Assembly: GCF_001742305.1 (NCBI RefSeq)
Contig: NZ_MJAT01000033.1
Coordinates: forward strand, 1-64,000
DNA length: 64,000 bases
Reading direction: 5' to 3'
DNA from: Desulfuribacillus stibiiarsenatis
Lineage (GTDB): Bacteria > Bacillota > Bacilli > Desulfuribacillales > Desulfuribacillaceae
Part shown: piece by piece, positions 18,865 to 26,447 of the stretch
Position numbering within the stretch: the stretch's first letter is position 1
How the letters are laid out: the number at the start of each line of letters is the position of its first letter
Translations under genes and position numbers: made by a program
Notes under the pieces: model-generated
Told to the model about the DNA's origin: nothing
Databases searched by the model: none
Seen by the model: only the letters and a program-made list of their open reading frames with translations

Positions 18865-18873
18865 CCACAAATG

Positions 18874-18909
18874 AAAAGGGAACGCATATCAACTACTGCG
18901 TTCCCTTTT
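18874..18909. terminator. Bidirectional terminator
   Basis: AAAAGGGAACGCA and TGCGTTCCCTTTT form a 13-bp stem with a 10-base loop, placed 10 bases past the cytochrome lipoprotein stop and 30 bases past the stop of the convergent glycosidase gene. T-runs lie on both sides. Confidence 0.8.
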
Positions 18910-18939
18910 CTGTGCACATAAGAATTATTTTATCCTCTA

Positions 18940-21135
18940 CTATTTTACAGTGAGTAAGTACTCTCTAGCATAATTCGCATTGGTGCTATTAGGTTCAATT
19001 TCAATTACTTTTTCATAATATTGCTTTGCTAGTGCAGGTTTGTTGACAGTACTATGTCTATAAGTGATGGCTAATCCATATGCTCCAGCAGAAGAGTTCG
19101 GGTATCGATTCGCATAACTCTGGAAAGCGAGAATTGCGTCATCAAACATGCGAGCATTATATGCGCTCCAACCCCAACTATGGTAAGCAGTGGCTTCTGC
19201 ATTTGGAACCTGTTGGATGTACTCTTTATAAAGAATAGCAGCATTCGCATAATCTTTCTCAATATATGTTTTCTGTGCCTTATTTAAAAGCTCATTCGAT
19301 GTATCTAAGAACTTTCGTGCATAGTCTGCATGGGTTCCATTAGAATCTACTTCTAACACCTTTTGATAATTTTGCTTTGCCATCTCATAATTCCCAACTT
19401 GGCTATGGCTATAAATAACAGCTAATCCATAGTATCCACCTGTTTTGTTCGGAAATTTCTCCGTGTACCCTTGGAATGCTAGGATTGCATCATCAAATAT
19501 TCCAGCATTATAGGCACTCCAACCCCAACTGTTATAAGTGGACTCGTCTACATTTGTCACGCTTGCTACATACTGCTTATACGCAGCGGCTGCAACCCCA
19601 TATTCCTTCGCTTGATATGCAGTCTGTGCTCTATTGAACAAATCCGATATTGTAGAATTTGCTGTCTGATTGGACGCCGAACTTTGAATTGTGACCATGA
19701 ACTCCTTTTGATTCCATGAAACATCATCACCTAACGCCTCAGAAAGAAAGCGTAGCGGAACAAAAACACGGTTCGAGCGGATGGTTGCCGGCATCTCTAA
19801 CGTCTGCGGTGCTCCATTGACAATGGCGACTTTTGAGTCTGTCGTAAGTTCGACTTTCGTGTTACCCCTTACAGCTGTAACCTTTTTCGAACTGGCATCC
19901 CAAGAAATTGTCGCTCCCGTCTTCTCTAGCACTCCTCGTACAGGAATCATTGTCACCCCACGGTTTCGATCACCATTGATAAAATCCATGTACGCGTTAA
20001 CATCAGAATATAACTCTGTCCCATTCACATGTAAACGCGGCATGTTATGTGGGTGTTTAATAATAACCCATGCATTACTCAATTCTCGCCCAGGCTTCGT
20101 CAAGTGCGAACCATTATAATATAATCCCGATGATGCCCCACCATCAAGATTCATTGCTTCTATAAAACCAAGGTCTTTCACCACTGTCGCAAGTTGCTGT
20201 ACTGTTACAGCTGTAACGGTACCAAGCCCTAATGTACCATCACTCTTTACCCCAATAAAACTTCTCATCCCAATATTTGAGGTAATCTTCGGGTCTGGCA
20301 TTTGATCTCTTACAAAATCCACATCTACCTTGCCCTTATGCACTAAAATTGGTCCTGCTCCTAAGGAATGACGAACCGAATCCCAGCTTATATTTTGTGA
20401 AGGTGTCTTCGCTTGAAAATCTACCGTATAATCTACCATATCTCCTACTTTAAAGAAGTTCTGCCACTGTTCCCCTGCGTCTCTCCCGATACGAATGACA
20501 TATCCCGTTTTCGGTATGGTAGTATTCTCGTTCACGATGCGAGTGACTTTCCCGTTATCGACGACCACAGAAAAGGCATGATTCCCGGAAGTAATTCCGC
20601 CCTTATGTTCAGGTGTAAACAGCATAATGGCGTTTGGTGAATTGGATGTCGTATCATGGTTAAACCCCCATGCATGCCAATTATTTGGCCACTCCCATGA
20701 GCCGTTCTTTCCGCCGATGATTTTCGGATTCAGGTTTGCTATCATAAGTCTATTATTTCCATCAAATCCGGATACACTTCCTGAAGAACCACTATGCAAA
20801 ACTACCCCATTTTTCTGGATGACTCCATGCGGTTGTCTGTCATCTGTATACGCATTAAAAAATGTTCCATTGATGGCTGCTATCGCATTGGTCCTCTTGG
20901 CCATGCTCTCCAATGATTCGGTTAATCCTATTTGATCTTTCGCTGTAACTGGTCTTATCTCAATTGAGCGGTCAGATAAGTTAATGTAAACGATTTGCAC
21001 CGTTTTCGCTGCTTGATTGACTGTAACTGTCTTTGTTTCTTTCCAAACACTATTAGCACTAGCATCACTAAAAGAGAGGACTATCGTAAGTATGGCAGCT
21101 GCTATTGATACGAATAAACGCAATTGTTGTGGCAA
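18940..21135 (-). CDS. Exported phosphodiester glycosidase, CuAO-N and TPR protein
   Basis: Secreted protein of about 731 residues. I place the start at the TTG at 21135, nine bases after GAGGAG, which exposes a clean signal peptide (LRLFVSIAAAILTIVLSF, then DASANS). Domain 1 (about 20-310) is a phosphodiester glycosidase (NAGPA/DUF2233) domain with the MNLDGGASSGLYYNG active-site motif. Domain 2 (about 330-450) is the copper amine oxidase N-terminal-like module common in Bacillota surface proteins (MIPVRGVLEKTG...VFVPLRFLSEALG). The rest is two near-duplicate TPR modules, each containing YHSWGWSAYNA or YNSWGWSAYNA followed by FDDAILAFQ. The substrate is probably a cell-surface glycan; it is unknown. 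Confidence 0.85.
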   Translation of the reverse strand: MPQQLRLFVSIAAAILTIVLSFSDASANSVWKETKTVTVNQAAKTVQIVYINLSDRSIEIRPVTAKDQIGLTESLESMAKRTNAIAAINGTFFNAYTDDRQPHGVIQKNGVVLHSGSSGSVSGFDGNNRLMIANLNPKIIGGKNGSWEWPNNWHAWGFNHDTTSNSPNAIMLFTPEHKGGITSGNHAFSVVVDNGKVTRIVNENTTIPKTGYVIRIGRDAGEQWQNFFKVGDMVDYTVDFQAKTPSQNISWDSVRHSLGAGPILVHKGKVDVDFVRDQMPDPKITSNIGMRSFIGVKSDGTLGLGTVTAVTVQQLATVVKDLGFIEAMNLDGGASSGLYYNGSHLTKPGRELSNAWVIIKHPHNMPRLHVNGTELYSDVNAYMDFINGDRNRGVTMIPVRGVLEKTGATISWDASSKKVTAVRGNTKVELTTDSKVAIVNGAPQTLEMPATIRSNRVFVPLRFLSEALGDDVSWNQKEFMVTIQSSASNQTANSTISDLFNRAQTAYQAKEYGVAAAAYKQYVASVTNVDESTYNSWGWSAYNAGIFDDAILAFQGYTEKFPNKTGGYYGLAVIYSHSQVGNYEMAKQNYQKVLEVDSNGTHADYARKFLDTSNELLNKAQKTYIEKDYANAAILYKEYIQQVPNAEATAYHSWGWSAYNARMFDDAILAFQSYANRYPNSSAGAYGLAITYRHSTVNKPALAKQYYEKVIEIEPNSTNANYAREYLLTVK

Positions 21136-21215
21136 AAAGGTCAGCTCCTCACGTGATAATTTCGTATAATAAGTATTTCTATAAACTCCTACGAATTCCT
21201 TTTTTTGCAATAAAA

Positions 21216-21247
21216 AAGGCGGTATACAGCCAAAGCCGTACCGCCTT
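21216..21247 (-). terminator. Terminator after the 38-residue ORF
   Basis: AAGGCGGTA and TACCGCCTT form a GC-rich hairpin followed on the minus strand by six T. It starts 9 bases past the stop of the small ORF at 21256-21372 and separates it from the glycosidase gene. Confidence 0.8.
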
Positions 21248-21255
21248 ACATTTCA

Positions 21256-21372
21256 TTATATAATTGCAATCGATTCTTGGCGCTTTTGTTTTTGGTAGGT
21301 AGCTATTGCCAACAACATTAAGTATCTCTGACGCTTAGACATCGATCTCCATACCTTCACTTTTACATTCAT
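21256..21372 (-). CDS. 38-residue basic peptide, probably LexA-controlled
   Basis: The ORF begins ATG at 21372, six bases after a perfect GGAGGAG, and ends TAA at 21256. It encodes 38 residues rich in Lys and Arg (MNVKVKVWRSMSKRQRY...) with a short hydrophobic middle (LMLLAIATY) and a second basic patch. It has its own promoter carrying a LexA-type box (21444-21498) and its own terminator, so it is a real transcription unit. I do not recognise the family. An SOS-induced division inhibitor or small membrane-active peptide, as in other bacteria, is possible but not shown; a leader peptide is another option. Confidence 0.65.
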   Translation of the reverse strand: MNVKVKVWRSMSKRQRYLMLLAIATYQKQKRQESIAII

Positions 21373-21443
21373 TGCTAACTCCTCCTATACTTGTCCATTT
21401 CGTTTATGTCTCTAATCTATGTACGAATTCTCGAAAAAAGAAT

Positions 21444-21498
21444 CAAACCTATGTTCTATTTGTAATTTAATAATAACCGAACATATGTTTGCTGTCAA
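21444..21498 (-). promoter_or_regulatory. Promoter with two LexA (SOS) boxes
   Basis: Read on the minus strand: TTGACA (21493-21498), a 17-base spacer, then TATTAT (21470-21475). The spacer holds CAAACATATGTTCG (21478-21491), one mismatch from the Bacillota LexA consensus CGAACNNNNGTTCG. A second related box, AGAACATAGGTTTG (21444-21457), lies 34 bases downstream, just past the expected transcription start. Box positions between -35 and -10 and just downstream are ideal for repression. The -35 begins nine bases after the holin stop codon. Confidence 0.7.
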
Positions 21499-21506
21499 CG
21501 ATGAAT

Positions 21507-21851
21507 TTAAATATTTTCCGAGTCATATCCCATTAAGTTTTTTCCATCTGAAAGATAGCGTTTTAGATAATCGACAGCATCCTCAATCATGGAATCAATT
21601 TTCTTTTTCGAGTACAAGAGTCTTAAAATTGGCGGCATTACACCATATAATTTTTCCACAACTAATGCATATTTTAGCTCTCCAGTTTTGCTACCCAGTT
21701 GCTTCTCTGCCTCGACAACTAAAGAAAGAATCATTTTCTTTAATAATTCATGGTTCGAAGTTTTATATAGATATAGTGAAATCCCTGCAAATACAAACAG
21801 CACTATCACATCAATATAATACACAGATATTACATTTATAATTTGCTCCAT
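21507..21851 (-). CDS. Phage holin-like protein, LL-H family type
   Basis: Small protein of 114 residues: one N-terminal hydrophobic helix (about 8-28, YYIDVIVLFVFAGISLYLY) followed by a charged helical tail with VVEAEKQLGSKTGELKYALVVEKLY. This pattern matches LL-H-type phage holins. Its start overlaps the stop of the amidase gene by one base, with AAGGAAG upstream, so the pair is translationally coupled in the usual endolysin-holin arrangement. Holins permeabilise the membrane and let the amidase reach the wall. No other phage genes lie nearby, so this is a remnant or a domesticated unit. Confidence 0.7.
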   Translation of the reverse strand: MEQIINVISVYYIDVIVLFVFAGISLYLYKTSNHELLKKMILSLVVEAEKQLGSKTGELKYALVVEKLYGVMPPILRLLYSKKKIDSMIEDAVDYLKRYLSDGKNLMGYDSENI

Positions 21852-22522
21852 TATGATCTTCCTTTCGTATCTTCATGGATTCGTTTTAATAGTAGCATAG
21901 CTGCCCATGTCGGCATCGGATCATCTAATGTCTGTAACCATTGCTCAGGATTATTGAGTAGCCCTTGCTTTGATAGATAGACCGGTCCTTCTTTTTTCCA
22001 TTCTGGAATATCTGCGAATTGATTTTGGTTCGCGTTTTGAACTTCTTCTTTATGGATTAGTTCTAATTGTTCTTCTACACTAGAAATGAACGTATTCCAT
22101 TTTGGTAATATAAGTCGCGGACAGTCTTTCCCACTCCAATATTTATGAGTCTTTATTCGATCTGTATCCCATTTCCTATCATGCAACATAGTAGCGACTA
22201 GATGCACTGCGTTCTTCCAAACTTTATCCTGGTCCCCACTCTCACATATCTCGATGCCAATGCTTGAGTAATTCCCCTCTCGGTTCCCTGCATGCCATGC
22301 AACTTCATTTAAAGGAATCGCTTCTATTGCTTCTTTCTCATCAATGGCAATGTGCCAGCTAGCTGTACGCGTGTTATATTGATTTAATAACCAACCACGT
22401 TCATTCTTTGCAGTGCTTGTTGGGTTCGCCGTATTATGAATTGTAATCGATGTCATGGTTGTCTGTATTCCAGGTCTACGATTTTGCGATTTCGGAATAT
22501 GGTCTGAGCTATAGTGATACAT
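21851..22522 (-). CDS. N-acetylmuramoyl-L-alanine amidase, Amidase_2 family
   Basis: Amidase of 223 residues with no signal peptide. Zinc ligands of the Amidase_2 (PGRP-like) fold are visible: His in ITIHNTANPTS (about 29), His in VAWHAGN region, a later His in IKTHKYWSGKDCPRLI and its Cys. Such enzymes cleave the bond between N-acetylmuramic acid and L-alanine in peptidoglycan. The C-terminal 60 residues (PVYLSKQGLLNNPEQW) look like a small wall- or partner-binding tail. Lack of a signal peptide and coupling to a holin gene fit an endolysin. The start follows GGAGGTG. Confidence 0.88.
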   Translation of the reverse strand: MYHYSSDHIPKSQNRRPGIQTTMTSITIHNTANPTSTAKNERGWLLNQYNTRTASWHIAIDEKEAIEAIPLNEVAWHAGNREGNYSSIGIEICESGDQDKVWKNAVHLVATMLHDRKWDTDRIKTHKYWSGKDCPRLILPKWNTFISSVEEQLELIHKEEVQNANQNQFADIPEWKKEGPVYLSKQGLLNNPEQWLQTLDDPMPTWAAMLLLKRIHEDTKGRS

Positions 22523-22665
22523 AAAGACACCTCCAAATTAATCTCAGCGTCGTTACGAATACTCCCACTTCTAAGAATGGTCTTCTATTTTTAAAATAGT
22601 TAGAACCATTACGTACCCTTAGGTGATAGTGAGAGATAAGTGCCGCCAAGCTTCGAAATAAGTGC

Positions 22666-22713
22666 AACTAGAGTTCATGTGGAGTAAAAACTACATCTGA
22701 ACTCTAGTTTTCT
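22666..22713 (+). terminator. Plus-strand terminator-like hairpin without a known gene
   Basis: AACTAGAGTTCA and TGAACTCTAGTT form a 12-bp stem extended by a TGTGGAGT/ACTACA pairing, followed by TTTTCTTT on the plus strand only. No plus-strand gene precedes it. Another stem at 22576-22610 (AATGGT/ACCATT with an inner AT palindrome) lies upstream. Together they could mark a small RNA in 22540-22715; no ORF is seen in this 328-base gap. Confidence 0.45.
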
Positions 22714-22780
22714 TTATTCTCTATATGTCTTTATATGCCAGATATATGATTTCGATTGACGAATTAGCCTAAAAAAAATA

Positions 22781-22803
22781 AAACTGCTGAGTTTTCAGCA
22801 GTT
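22781..22803. terminator. Terminator of the copper/iron-sulfur operon
   Basis: AAACTGCTGA and TCAGCAGTTT form a 10-bp stem with a tiny loop; A-rich sequence on one side gives a T-run on the minus strand. It lies about 45 bases after the stop of the minus-strand cupredoxin gene. Confidence 0.7.
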
Positions 22804-22849
22804 TTATAAGATTCATTATTACATGTAAGATGTAAGCTCTAGAATACAA

Positions 22850-23230
22850 TTATTGTACAATTAATGTTCCCCTGATTTTTGCATGTAACGGACTGCATAT
22901 TATATTACATACATAACCATATTCTCCAGGTCCTTCAGCAATAAATTCTATAACTTTAATCTCTCCTGGCTTGATTCTTCCGGAATCAACACCTAATTCC
23001 CCGATAGAAAACCCATGAGATACATCTTCACTAATCAACCGCAATTTCACAAGTTGACCTTCCTGAACAACGATTCTACTAGGAGAGAATCCACCTTTTT
23101 CGTGAGCTCGCAAATAAACATCAATTACATCTGGATCTTTCGTAGCATTATCCCCTAAGATTGCTCCCACAGGAACAACCAGTATGATAAAAACCGCAAA
23201 GGCCCCAGCTAAAAATTCCTTCATACGCAT
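22850..23230 (-). CDS. CuA-like cupredoxin, membrane-anchored
   Basis: Protein of about 126 residues: one N-terminal helix or signal anchor (MKEFLAGAFAVFIILVVPVG), then a cupredoxin fold. His in VSHGFSI and the loop CNIICSPLHAKI follow the CuA spacing C-x3-C-x3-H-x2-M, except that the final Met is Ile. It may bind CuA with an altered axial ligand or a mononuclear copper. The start at 23230 has GGGAGGG before it. It is 24 bases after the CuA-polyferredoxin gene, whose own cupredoxin domain it resembles (VTHGLFI against VSHGFSI), suggesting duplication and a joint electron-transfer role. Confidence 0.8.
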   Translation of the reverse strand: MRMKEFLAGAFAVFIILVVPVGAILGDNATKDPDVIDVYLRAHEKGGFSPSRIVVQEGQLVKLRLISEDVSHGFSIGELGVDSGRIKPGEIKVIEFIAEGPGEYGYVCNIICSPLHAKIRGTLIVQ

Positions 23231-23254
23231 GTATATCCCTCCCATCAAGGTTTC

Positions 23255-25222
23255 TTAGATATATAACCATAAGAATAAAGCTGTAATTGCCATTAAAAAC
23301 ACTGTAATTGGTAATAGCAATCTAAACTTCTGGCCTTTATCTAATGGATACTTTGCAATGATTTTTGCTCCAATCCAATTGGAATAAATAAGACCAAAGA
23401 ACAAGATGAAAGCTTGAATATATGGATATACTCCAGTTCCTACTGGTTTCCACTCTAATCCTTTTGTTCCAAACAAGTTCCAACCCCACCCAAATGGATC
23501 AGATATTACATGTAAAATATAGACAATATTGATAAACAGGAAGGATACGCTAAACGCCATCCAGCATGCTAATCCCATCGGCACTAATACATACGACAAA
23601 TCAATGAATAGTTTCTTAAATGACTCACTAGGATTCGCTGATTTTTCTGCTGTAGCCGCTGCTTCTGCTTGCGCACTACTTGGAACAAACATACTCTTTG
23701 TCGATTTTAACATGTCTACAATTGGCGTGAAAATATGCCCTATTTTAGAGAAGTCTTTAAATGCTAGCCCTTTACCAATCCAAACAAATAACGCGAACAG
23801 AAGTGGTACGATCAATAAGTTTAAGACTAGGAATCCACCTGCGTAAATGAAGAACCCAGGCATACTCATGTTCGCCCAAGTCTTGAAGATTCCCCATGGA
23901 CCTTGGAAGATTACCGAATATGCTAATGCGCAAGTCAACATAATGAAAGCCTTGTAAGCTTCATCTAACTTCTTGCCTTTTTCCACTAATAAGTCTGCAC
24001 CAAAGCTTTGCCAGTTTAGGGCAATATTCTTCTGTGAACAACTCTTGAAACATTCTAAACAAAGTCCACAGTAAGCGTTTCTTTCCATCGTCCAAGGAGT
24101 TTCCATCCATGGACAACCATATGCCTTTTCATTTCCAACAATACACTCTTTATCCTTGTGAGCACGGCATGTTCCTTTGTCACGGACACGGACCCCAAGT
24201 GGTGCAAGTAATGAGTATAATCCGATAAAGCCCCCTACTGGGCACATATAACGGCAGAAAATACGTTTTCCGTAAATCACTGTAGTAATAATTGCTAACA
24301 CTATAAAGAAACTTAAAACAATAGAAGTAGCCAATGGACGCGTAAGAATGATTCCACTAAATAAAGCAACTAATAAAAATGACCAGTTTTGTAGCCAGAT
24401 ATTCTTAAGTCCCTTCGGCCACCCTTTAATTGCTACAGATGGAGCCTTTTCACAGCCTTTATCTATAAATGCTCTTCTGTCAATCCATTCCCCAGGAGCA
24501 GGTATAGGACAAATCGTACACCATAATCGTCCCCCGATTGGTAGTAGTATGATGATCAGTAGTGCCCACCATAAAATCCAAACAAATATCAATGAGAAAT
24601 TCGCGTTCCCAACGTTAGTACCTGCAAATCCTGCAAAGATTACTATCGCAAAAAAGAAAGTATTTACGATAAATATTAGATATATAATCCATCGTTGATT
24701 TAAGATATATTCTAACCACGGATATTTTTTGTTTAAATCAATGCCTTCTTTTGGTGCTTGGACGTTTTTAACAAGCTCATCACTTCTTCTATAAACATAG
24801 AATAGACTTGTCATTCCAATGCCAATTGTTAAAAATAAAGCGATTGGGAACGTGGGATTCGGATCTACCACTAAAGTTCCAATCATAAAAGGATGCATAG
24901 GCCCACACACAATCGGACAACGGAACGTAAAGTTTCCCGTCTTGTCAGCAACAAATTCAATAATGCCAACTTCTGGATCTTTTGGTTGATCGTATGCTTT
25001 TATATCATATCCATCAATAAATAGCCCGTGTGTTACATCATCAGCAATCAATGTGATTTTCACACGATCACCTTGTTTGACATTAATTTTATTTGGTACA
25101 AATTCATATTGTTTCGCATGAACAGTAATTTTAACAACTTGATCTGCACTTGCTTGCGGTAGAGGAATAATGAACTGTACTACAAGCAAAATCAGAAATA
25201 AATATGCAATTTTACGTTTCAT
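23255..25222 (-). CDS. CuA cupredoxin fused to NosR/NapH-type polyferredoxin
   Basis: Membrane protein of 655 residues. A signal peptide is followed by a cupredoxin domain (about 27-120) with a complete CuA motif, CPIVCGPMHPFM, and an upstream His in VTHGLFI. Then come about ten helices with cytoplasmic Fe-S motifs like those of NosR, NapH and CcoG: CTICPIPAPGEW (about 235), CRYMCPVGG (about 325) and CGLCLECFKSC (about 390), plus extra Cys at CRAHKDKEC. This layout could pass electrons across the membrane between Fe-S clusters and an outside copper centre. Whether it serves N2O reduction, the peroxidase upstream or something else is unknown; no nosZ is in the window. Confidence 0.75.
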   Translation of the reverse strand: MKRKIAYLFLILLVVQFIIPLPQASADQVVKITVHAKQYEFVPNKINVKQGDRVKITLIADDVTHGLFIDGYDIKAYDQPKDPEVGIIEFVADKTGNFTFRCPIVCGPMHPFMIGTLVVDPNPTFPIALFLTIGIGMTSLFYVYRRSDELVKNVQAPKEGIDLNKKYPWLEYILNQRWIIYLIFIVNTFFFAIVIFAGFAGTNVGNANFSLIFVWILWWALLIIILLPIGGRLWCTICPIPAPGEWIDRRAFIDKGCEKAPSVAIKGWPKGLKNIWLQNWSFLLVALFSGIILTRPLATSIVLSFFIVLAIITTVIYGKRIFCRYMCPVGGFIGLYSLLAPLGVRVRDKGTCRAHKDKECIVGNEKAYGCPWMETPWTMERNAYCGLCLECFKSCSQKNIALNWQSFGADLLVEKGKKLDEAYKAFIMLTCALAYSVIFQGPWGIFKTWANMSMPGFFIYAGGFLVLNLLIVPLLFALFVWIGKGLAFKDFSKIGHIFTPIVDMLKSTKSMFVPSSAQAEAAATAEKSANPSESFKKLFIDLSYVLVPMGLACWMAFSVSFLFINIVYILHVISDPFGWGWNLFGTKGLEWKPVGTGVYPYIQAFILFFGLIYSNWIGAKIIAKYPLDKGQKFRLLLPITVFLMAITALFLWLYI

Positions 25223-25247
25223 TCGTTCACCCGCCTTTTTTTTTAAA

Positions 25248-25275
25248 AAAAGCCACCTCTAAGCAAGGTGGCTTT
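25248..25275 (-). terminator. Terminator after the diheme peroxidase gene
   Basis: AAAAGCCACCT and AGGTGGCTTTT form an 11-bp stem; the minus strand continues with a run of T. It lies 18 bases past the peroxidase stop and just before the polyferredoxin start, so readthrough into the downstream pair would be limited. Confidence 0.75.
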
Positions 25276-25292
25276 TCTATTATTTAGTAAAA

Positions 25293-26330
25293 TTAAGGAA
25301 GTGTTGGCTCATCAACGATTGGAAGTGTGCCATTTAATGACTTCAAGAATGCTACTAAGTTTGCTTTTTCAGCATCACTTAAGTTAAGTGGTTTGATTAG
25401 AACACTCTTGTTCGTGTGGTTGTCTCCACCTTTATTGAAGTATTCTACAACGTCCTCTAATGTAGCAACTGTACCATTATGCATGTAAGGAGCTGTATGA
25501 CCAATTCCTCTTAATGCAGGTGTCTTGTACTTACCAGAATCTTCTGGGTTCTTAGTGAAGTTTGCTCTTCCTAAATTGTCATTCTCAATTCCAACATTGT
25601 GGAAGTTGTTATCTGTTAAGCTAGCGCCATTATGGCATTGGATACAGTTCGCTTTACCAACGAACAACTTCATACCTTCTTTTGCTTCCGCAGATAGTGC
25701 TGATTCATCACCAGCTAACCACTTGTCGAACTCAGAGTCATTGATTACGATTGTTCTTTCAAATGCAGCGATAGCTTTCGCTACACCATCTGTAGTAATT
25801 TCACTATTGAATACTTTTTGGAATCTTTCAACATACTCAGGTACTGCATTTAACTTTACTAATAACTCATCTAAAGATAAGTTCATTTCACCTTTATCTT
25901 GAATAGGACCTAATGCTTGCTCTTCTAAAGTCTTCATTCTTCCATCCCAGAACTGTAAGCTGTAATGTCCAGAGTTAATGATTGATGGTGAGTTACGCAC
26001 ACCTACGTTACCTTGGAACCCTAAGAAAGTCTTACGGTTGTCGCTCCAACCTTTTGCAGGCTCGTGACAGCTAGCACAGCTAATTGTGTCATCACCAGAT
26101 AATCTCTTGTCGAAGTATAACATCTTTCCTAATTCGATTTTCTCGTCAGTCATTGGGTTGTCTTCAGGAATCGGCATTGCTCCTAATGGCGCAAATACCG
26201 TTCTAGGATCAACTGCAGGTGCTTCAGGCGCAGCAGCAGGTGTTGATGTAGTTGTGCCGCCACAAGCAGTTAGCGTCGCAATGCTAAACACTGCAACTAA
26301 AGCAAGTAATAATAAAGTCCGTTTTTTCAT
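25293..26330 (-). CDS. Diheme cytochrome c peroxidase / MauG-family lipoprotein
   Basis: Lipoprotein of 345 residues with lipobox LTACGG near residue 23 and an Ala/Pro linker. The CCP/MauG catalytic region follows: first heme CASCH (about 85, in DTISCASCHEPAKGWSD), second heme CIQCH (about 232), and a Met-containing motif TAPYMHNGT near 283. Family members reduce hydrogen peroxide with electrons from small cytochromes or cupredoxins, or oxidise protein side chains. It lies between a blue-copper-like lipoprotein upstream and the CuA polyferredoxin downstream, which may supply electrons. As a lipoprotein it works at the outer face of the cytoplasmic membrane. Confidence 0.9.
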   Translation of the reverse strand: MKKRTLLLLALVAVFSIATLTACGGTTTSTPAAAPEAPAVDPRTVFAPLGAMPIPEDNPMTDEKIELGKMLYFDKRLSGDDTISCASCHEPAKGWSDNRKTFLGFQGNVGVRNSPSIINSGHYSLQFWDGRMKTLEEQALGPIQDKGEMNLSLDELLVKLNAVPEYVERFQKVFNSEITTDGVAKAIAAFERTIVINDSEFDKWLAGDESALSAEAKEGMKLFVGKANCIQCHNGASLTDNNFHNVGIENDNLGRANFTKNPEDSGKYKTPALRGIGHTAPYMHNGTVATLEDVVEYFNKGGDNHTNKSVLIKPLNLSDAEKANLVAFLKSLNGTLPIVDEPTLP

Positions 26331-26369
26331 GTTTTGCTTCTCCCCTTATAATTTTTATAAATAAATTAG

Positions 26370-26412
26370 TTGAGCCAAGCTCTAGACACTTTTTGCCATG
26401 AAATTGGCTCAA
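26370..26412 (-). terminator. Hairpin between cupredoxin and peroxidase genes
   Basis: TTGAGCCAA and TTGGCTCAA form a perfect 9-bp stem with a 25-base loop. No strong T-run follows on the minus strand, so it is a weak terminator, a processing site or an operator rather than a clear end of transcript. Confidence 0.35.
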
Positions 26413-26447
26413 ATAATTACTTACCAAAAACACTTCCGTACTAAAAA

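Noticed and set aside
21419-21841. 140-residue plus-strand ORF opposite the holin gene
   Set aside because: It is a shadow frame of the holin gene with no ribosome binding site and overlaps the SOS-type promoter.
23255-25222. Gene called nosR or part of a N2O reductase cluster
   Set aside because: No nosZ, nosD, nosF or nosY here; the N-terminal domain is a CuA cupredoxin, not the NosR flavin domain. I kept a neutral name.
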